Shown here: one piece after another, positions 60,230 through 64,000 of the stretch | Layout: every line of letters starts with the position of its first letter | How positions within the stretch are numbered: the first letter of the stretch is position 1 | DNA from: Thalassotalea hakodatensis | GTDB taxonomy: Bacteria; Pseudomonadota; Gammaproteobacteria; Enterobacterales; Alteromonadaceae | NCBI RefSeq assembly: GCF_030295995.1 | Contig: NZ_AP027365.1 | Span: 3,380,066-3,444,065 of the forward strand | Direction of reading: 5' to 3' | Length of the DNA: 64,000 nt | Program-made: the position numbers and the translations under genes | The notes under the pieces: generated by a model | The model's database searches: none | The model's input: only the letters and a program-made list of their open reading frames with translations | What the model was told of the DNA's origin: nothing

Positions 60230-63205
60230 TTAAAATTCAGCATTAACGCTAAAACGCACATAGCGTGGTCTTTGGAAGTCAGTTGCTAAACCGTAAGTTG
60301 GGTTAGGTTCACCACGATAGCCACCGAATTCATAATCAGTGTAACCATAACGTTCGTTAGATTCATTTAACTGGGTTGCTTTGTCATTATTAGTGACATT
60401 AAAAATATCAGCACGGAATGTAACTTTGTTATCATCAAAATACATGTCATAACTTGCTGATAAATCTAAACTCCAGATATTAGGCGTACGACCTTGTGAA
60501 CCACGAGAAACTAACTGTCCATCTTTAACGAATGACTCATCTTGATACTGTGATGCAAAAGCATCCGTTGGATGAAAGCCAAACGAATTTAATGGGCGGC
60601 CTTGAGACCAATTAAAGTTAAAACCAACGTTTAGATCTTCAATGACATTATAAGCACCGGTCATTTTAACCACATGTCGTCTATCGTTGGGTAAATTACC
60701 ACTTGCACCGTCTACTAAGCCTGGTTGGTCGTAGTTAGTTGTTAAGCCAGAGTCGTCTTGGTCATTATCTGAACGAACAAAACCTTCATTATTACCCCAA
60801 GAATGAGACCACGTATAAGTAAAGCTATACATCCACTTATCGTCCCACGCTCGATTTAAAGTAAAATCAACCGCAGCATATTGGCGTTCGGCCTTCGGAT
60901 AACCGAGCACATCTGAAGGAATCGTAAAAGTTTCTTCGCTATAAAAGCTACCACTGCCATCTGGATCTGTTGTAATCGTTACATCATTTCCTGGATTGGT
61001 TAATACATAATATCCAAAACCTGCACAACGAGTACAACCCGGCCCATCAGGATCTTGAGCAAGTAGAAAATCGTTAAACCCTTTATCAATGGCTATATCT
61101 TCTAGTGAACTGGCTAAATCGCGATATGTGCCTTTAATACCAAAGCTCCATGAATCGTCAATCACACGTTGATAACCCAATATAAATTCATTTTGATACA
61201 TAGGATCTAAATCGGCATTGACTGTTTCCGCGGTATTCATCAAATTACCATCACTAAATGTAGTGACAGGCCCACCAGAACCTTCAACTAAGTTAGGCGT
61301 AAAGTCAGCATTAATACTTTCTACTTCAAAGTATTGTCGAACATAGAGTTCATCACCAGCTAAACGTACGTTAGTATTGGTAGCAACGGGTAAATAGTAC
61401 TGTCCATAGTTTGCAAACAGTTTACTGTTGCCATCACCCTCGACATCCCAACTAATACCTACACGCGGTGCCCACTGATTAGTAACATCAACAAACTTAA
61501 GGCCTGCTTTGTTATAGTTTTCAAATGACTCATTACGCAAACCTATGGTTGCCACTAAGTCATCATTAATTTGCCACTTATCTTCGATATAAAAGGCAGC
61601 TGATTTTGTTTCAAAATCACCGACATTGACGTAAAACTCTCTTCGTACATCTGTACAGTCTAGCTGCCCTTGCGAAAGCAAATCGGTATCACAACCTTCA
61701 TAACGCCAAGCTACCCCTCCCGCACGTTGAGTGTTTTCTTCAGCTTCCATATTTTCATAGTCAATACCGAAGCGCAGTGTATGATCATCATGAATATACC
61801 AATCAAAGTCTAAACGGTAAGCTGTACGTTTGTCTTTTTGTACTGAAGGATTGAATAAACCGTATGAGCCAAATTCACGACCACTATAACGTTCATAAAT
61901 GGCAGGCTTATCCCCTAATGGGCTATCACCAGCATTTAAGTTTGAATAGCTTGCTTCATTGATTGAATATTGCGCAGTTACGGTAAAATCATCCGATAAA
62001 ATACCGGTGTATTTTAAACCCCAGGTTTTTCCACCGCGTTCTAAAATATAATCGCCATACCATTCACCGGTAGTATCCGTATCTGGGTTATATAAATTCT
62101 TAGTACTTTCTAAGTCAGAACTATTATCCCAGCCAGTAAACTCAACAATATGGTCATCGGTGATATACCAATCTAACTTCAAGGCGTAAAGCGTGTCGTT
62201 CGCTTCGCGATCATAAATAGAACCACTAGTGGCATAATCAGAATCTCTTCTTTCTTGATTAATTAAGCCAAAGAAGAAAAGTTTATCTTTAATAATTGCA
62301 CCACTCGCCCATAAATTAACGTTTGTCGAGCCAATGTTATCCTTCTTATTAACAATATAGTATTCTGAGCCAACAGCCTCAATGTCGTCGGGGTCAGTTC
62401 GAAACACGTCCGGTTGAGTTTCCCGTAAACTAGCGGGTTCATAGAAGGCACTAGCTCCAAATTTAAATTCATTGCTACCAGATTTGGTTACCGCATTTAC
62501 CACACCACCAGTAGAACGGCCAAATTCGGCTGAATATCCGCCCGTTTTTACTTCAAATGATTCATACATTTCAAATGGCAGTTCAGAACCGCCTAAACCA
62601 TTACGGAAGTTCGTTGTATTAATACCATTAACGTAATACACGTTTTCACCAACAGATGAACCACCAAATGATGCTAAGTTACCAAAATCATCATCACCTG
62701 AAATAGTTCCTGGTGCTAATAATGCAACAGAAGTGACATCACGCGCGACAGGCACTTTATTTAAATATTCAATATCTACTATCAGTTGAGATTCACTGGA
62801 TGCCACATCAATTGCTGATACCGCAGCGCCAGATACAGTGATTTTTTCGATATCACCGCTTTCTAGCGTAAGGTTGACCGTTCTTGAGCCTGCTGCCGCA
62901 ACGCGTAAATTATCTTGCTGTAACACTATAAAACCATCTTTTTTCGCTTCTAAACTATACGTTCCGGAAGGCAAAAGTGGAAAACGGTAGTTCCCCTGAC
63001 TATCAGTTGTGACGGTACGTGTAAGGCCTGTTGTTAAGTTTTTAATCGTTACCGTTACGTTCGATAAAACATTACCCGCTTGGTTTAATGATGTACCCCG
63101 AATACTGCCTTCATTTGCCATTGCTGGCATTGTCACTCCAAGTGACATCGCAACAGCTAATGCTGTAATAGAGCGATTAAACGACTTTGAAATAATATAT
63201 TTCAT
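60230..63205 (-). CDS. TonB-dependent receptor, Oar-like (carboxypeptidase-regulatory N-domain)
   Basis: A 991-residue outer-membrane receptor. It has a signal peptide (cleavage after AMA, about residue 30) and a CarboxypepD_reg-like domain (about 32-115, GSIRGTSLNQAGNVLSNVTV, TDSQGNYRFPLLPSGTYSLEA). The plug (VPVARDVTSVALLAPGTISGDD, SVGENVYYVNGINTTNF) and a large barrel ending RYVRFSVNAEF follow. This domain order is that of Oar/OmpA-related TonB receptors, which can import proteins or peptides. With a nearby S9 peptidase and LytTR regulators it likely serves peptide uptake. Confidence 0.92.
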   Translation of the reverse strand: MKYIISKSFNRSITALAVAMSLGVTMPAMANEGSIRGTSLNQAGNVLSNVTVTIKNLTTGLTRTVTTDSQGNYRFPLLPSGTYSLEAKKDGFIVLQQDNLRVAAAGSRTVNLTLESGDIEKITVSGAAVSAIDVASSESQLIVDIEYLNKVPVARDVTSVALLAPGTISGDDDFGNLASFGGSSVGENVYYVNGINTTNFRNGLGGSELPFEMYESFEVKTGGYSAEFGRSTGGVVNAVTKSGSNEFKFGASAFYEPASLRETQPDVFRTDPDDIEAVGSEYYIVNKKDNIGSTNVNLWASGAIIKDKLFFFGLINQERRDSDYATSGSIYDREANDTLYALKLDWYITDDHIVEFTGWDNSSDLESTKNLYNPDTDTTGEWYGDYILERGGKTWGLKYTGILSDDFTVTAQYSINEASYSNLNAGDSPLGDKPAIYERYSGREFGSYGLFNPSVQKDKRTAYRLDFDWYIHDDHTLRFGIDYENMEAEENTQRAGGVAWRYEGCDTDLLSQGQLDCTDVRREFYVNVGDFETKSAAFYIEDKWQINDDLVATIGLRNESFENYNKAGLKFVDVTNQWAPRVGISWDVEGDGNSKLFANYGQYYLPVATNTNVRLAGDELYVRQYFEVESINADFTPNLVEGSGGPVTTFSDGNLMNTAETVNADLDPMYQNEFILGYQRVIDDSWSFGIKGTYRDLASSLEDIAIDKGFNDFLLAQDPDGPGCTRCAGFGYYVLTNPGNDVTITTDPDGSGSFYSEETFTIPSDVLGYPKAERQYAAVDFTLNRAWDDKWMYSFTYTWSHSWGNNEGFVRSDNDQDDSGLTTNYDQPGLVDGASGNLPNDRRHVVKMTGAYNVIEDLNVGFNFNWSQGRPLNSFGFHPTDAFASQYQDESFVKDGQLVSRGSQGRTPNIWSLDLSASYDMYFDDNKVTFRADIFNVTNNDKATQLNESNERYGYTDYEFGGYRGEPNPTYGLATDFQRPRYVRFSVNAEF

Positions 63206-63562
63206 TTAGAACTCCCTTGACTGTTATTCTATTTTTATAAAAGCAGTACAAAACTGCCACACTCAAAGGTAACAACTGTGACTATCCTTAAGTGTAGAAA
63301 GGGATAAAAGCGTAAATCGGCGTGATAAAGTTTATTTATGTAACCTTAAATGGCTATCGACATTAAAAGTTCATCATTGTACTTTTTTGATTAACAATAG
63401 AAAAATAACGAGGTGTATAGCAATTCTCTATTACGAAACCTTCAATAAAAAAACACCTAACGTTGTTTTTGTCATCAATTATGTGTAATTCATACCAACA
63501 GAAGAGATATTATTTTTTTATCACATTATTATGTTAACAGATTAAGTAATTAGGTAGGCCTC

Positions 63563-64000
63563 ATGATTAGTTGTATTGTTGTTGATGATGAAGAAATGGC
63601 GCTTGAGCGTTTAACCAGAGAGATTGAAAAACGTCCAGGTTGGCAAGTCCTTAGTCGTTGCAGCGAATATGAGGAAGCAAAACAAGCATTAATAGAGCAC
63701 GAACCTGATGTTTGTTTTATGGATATCAATATCATTGCTGGTAGCGGTATGGAGCTCGCAAAAGCATTATCTAGTCTTATTGCTACCCAATGGATATTTT
63801 CAACCGCTTACTCTGAATACGCAGTGGATGCATTCGATATTAATGCCTTTGGTTACCTTCTTAAACCCTATGAAAATGACAAATTAAAGCGATTAATGCA
63901 TAAGTTTGAAAATCACCTTAGTAGCGATACAAAACAAGACGTCCATTCAAGTAAATTGGCGATTAAGTCGATTGGAGAAGTAAAAATAGTCGATGTGAAC
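63563..64000 (+). CDS. LytTR-type response regulator, N-terminal part
   Basis: A receiver domain starts at ATG 63563 (MISCIVVDDEEMALERL) and includes the phospho-acceptor in VCFMDINIIAGSG and the conserved lysine in GYLLKPYEN. The frame runs off the window after 146 residues with KLAIKSIGEVKIVDVN, which resembles the beginning of a LytTR domain (the typical I...G...I stretch). It is divergent to the Oar-like receptor gene, with 357 bases between them, and is a paralogue of the REC-only protein at 59559. Confidence 0.8.
   Translation, partial: MISCIVVDDEEMALERLTREIEKRPGWQVLSRCSEYEEAKQALIEHEPDVCFMDINIIAGSGMELAKALSSLIATQWIFSTAYSEYAVDAFDINAFGYLLKPYENDKLKRLMHKFENHLSSDTKQDVHSSKLAIKSIGEVKIVDVN

Noticed and set aside
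1-64000. tRNA, rRNA, CRISPR arrays and integrase genes
   Set aside because: I looked for cloverleaf-like gene ends with CCA, rRNA-like GC-rich stretches, short regularly spaced repeats and integrase signatures (other than the IS3 transposase) and recognised none. A systematic scan was not possible by eye.

Overview
The window looks like chromosome of a marine gammaproteobacterium of the Alteromonadales, most like Colwelliaceae (Colwellia/Thalassotalea). This rests on AT-rich coding sequence, the gene orders rppH-ptsP-thyA, aroF-tyrA and msrP-msrQ, and large TonB-dependent receptors beside polysaccharide and peptide hydrolases. No rRNA, tRNA or CRISPR array was recognised.

Layout. 1-1150: end of rdgC and an HDOD gene. 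1150-7260: an accessory island downstream of thyA. It holds two double-glycine-leader (bacteriocin-like) precursor genes, small membrane proteins, a CPBP-family membrane protease, a zinc-ribbon/membrane protein with a decayed neighbour, a complete IS3-family insertion and a short MITE-like element. A 495-bp segment (end of thyA, intergenic region and peptide leader) is present twice, without gaps, 3760 bp apart. 7220-15065: thyA, a TSUP transporter, ptsP, rppH, mutH, a diguanylate cyclase and a hexose-6-phosphate mutarotase. 15218-24247: two paired amidohydrolases, MsrPQ, a YaiL-like protein, then MocA-like/XdhC/SufU-like/SufS. 24717-33510: penicillin-acylase-like enzyme, MAPEG protein, pheA with a Phe-rich leader peptide and attenuator, small envelope proteins, then aroF-tyrA behind a promoter with two TyrR-box-like sites. 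33777-35720: acs.

36055-45906 is a laminarin-type beta-glucan locus on the minus strand: secreted GH16 lipoprotein with three repeated C-terminal modules, TonB-dependent receptor, sugar MFS transporter and GH3 lipoprotein. 46000-48150 is a scrambled stretch with an HTH remnant, a 271-bp palindromic MITE-like element, a secreted protein of unknown role, a broken copy of the 3' end of the hydrolase gene at 49229, and a perfect 27-bp inverted repeat. 48150-53230 holds a Cys-rich secreted peptide, a membrane-anchored unknown protein, a two-domain esterase lipoprotein and a divergent CadC-like regulator. 53317-64000 combines a LytS/LytTR two-component pair, an S9 peptidase, a PDZ-hydrolase, a REC-only regulator, an Oar-like TonB-dependent receptor and the start of a second regulator; it is probably for peptide use.

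The best candidate for an undescribed system is the thyA-proximal array. Each unit starts with a copy of the thyA tail and an almost identical upstream/leader region. Each then has a different core peptide immediately followed by a small membrane protein, and ends near a shared 56-bp motif. A second locus (47645-49580) has similar architecture: a remnant of a gene's 3' end separated from the intact gene by small envelope genes.
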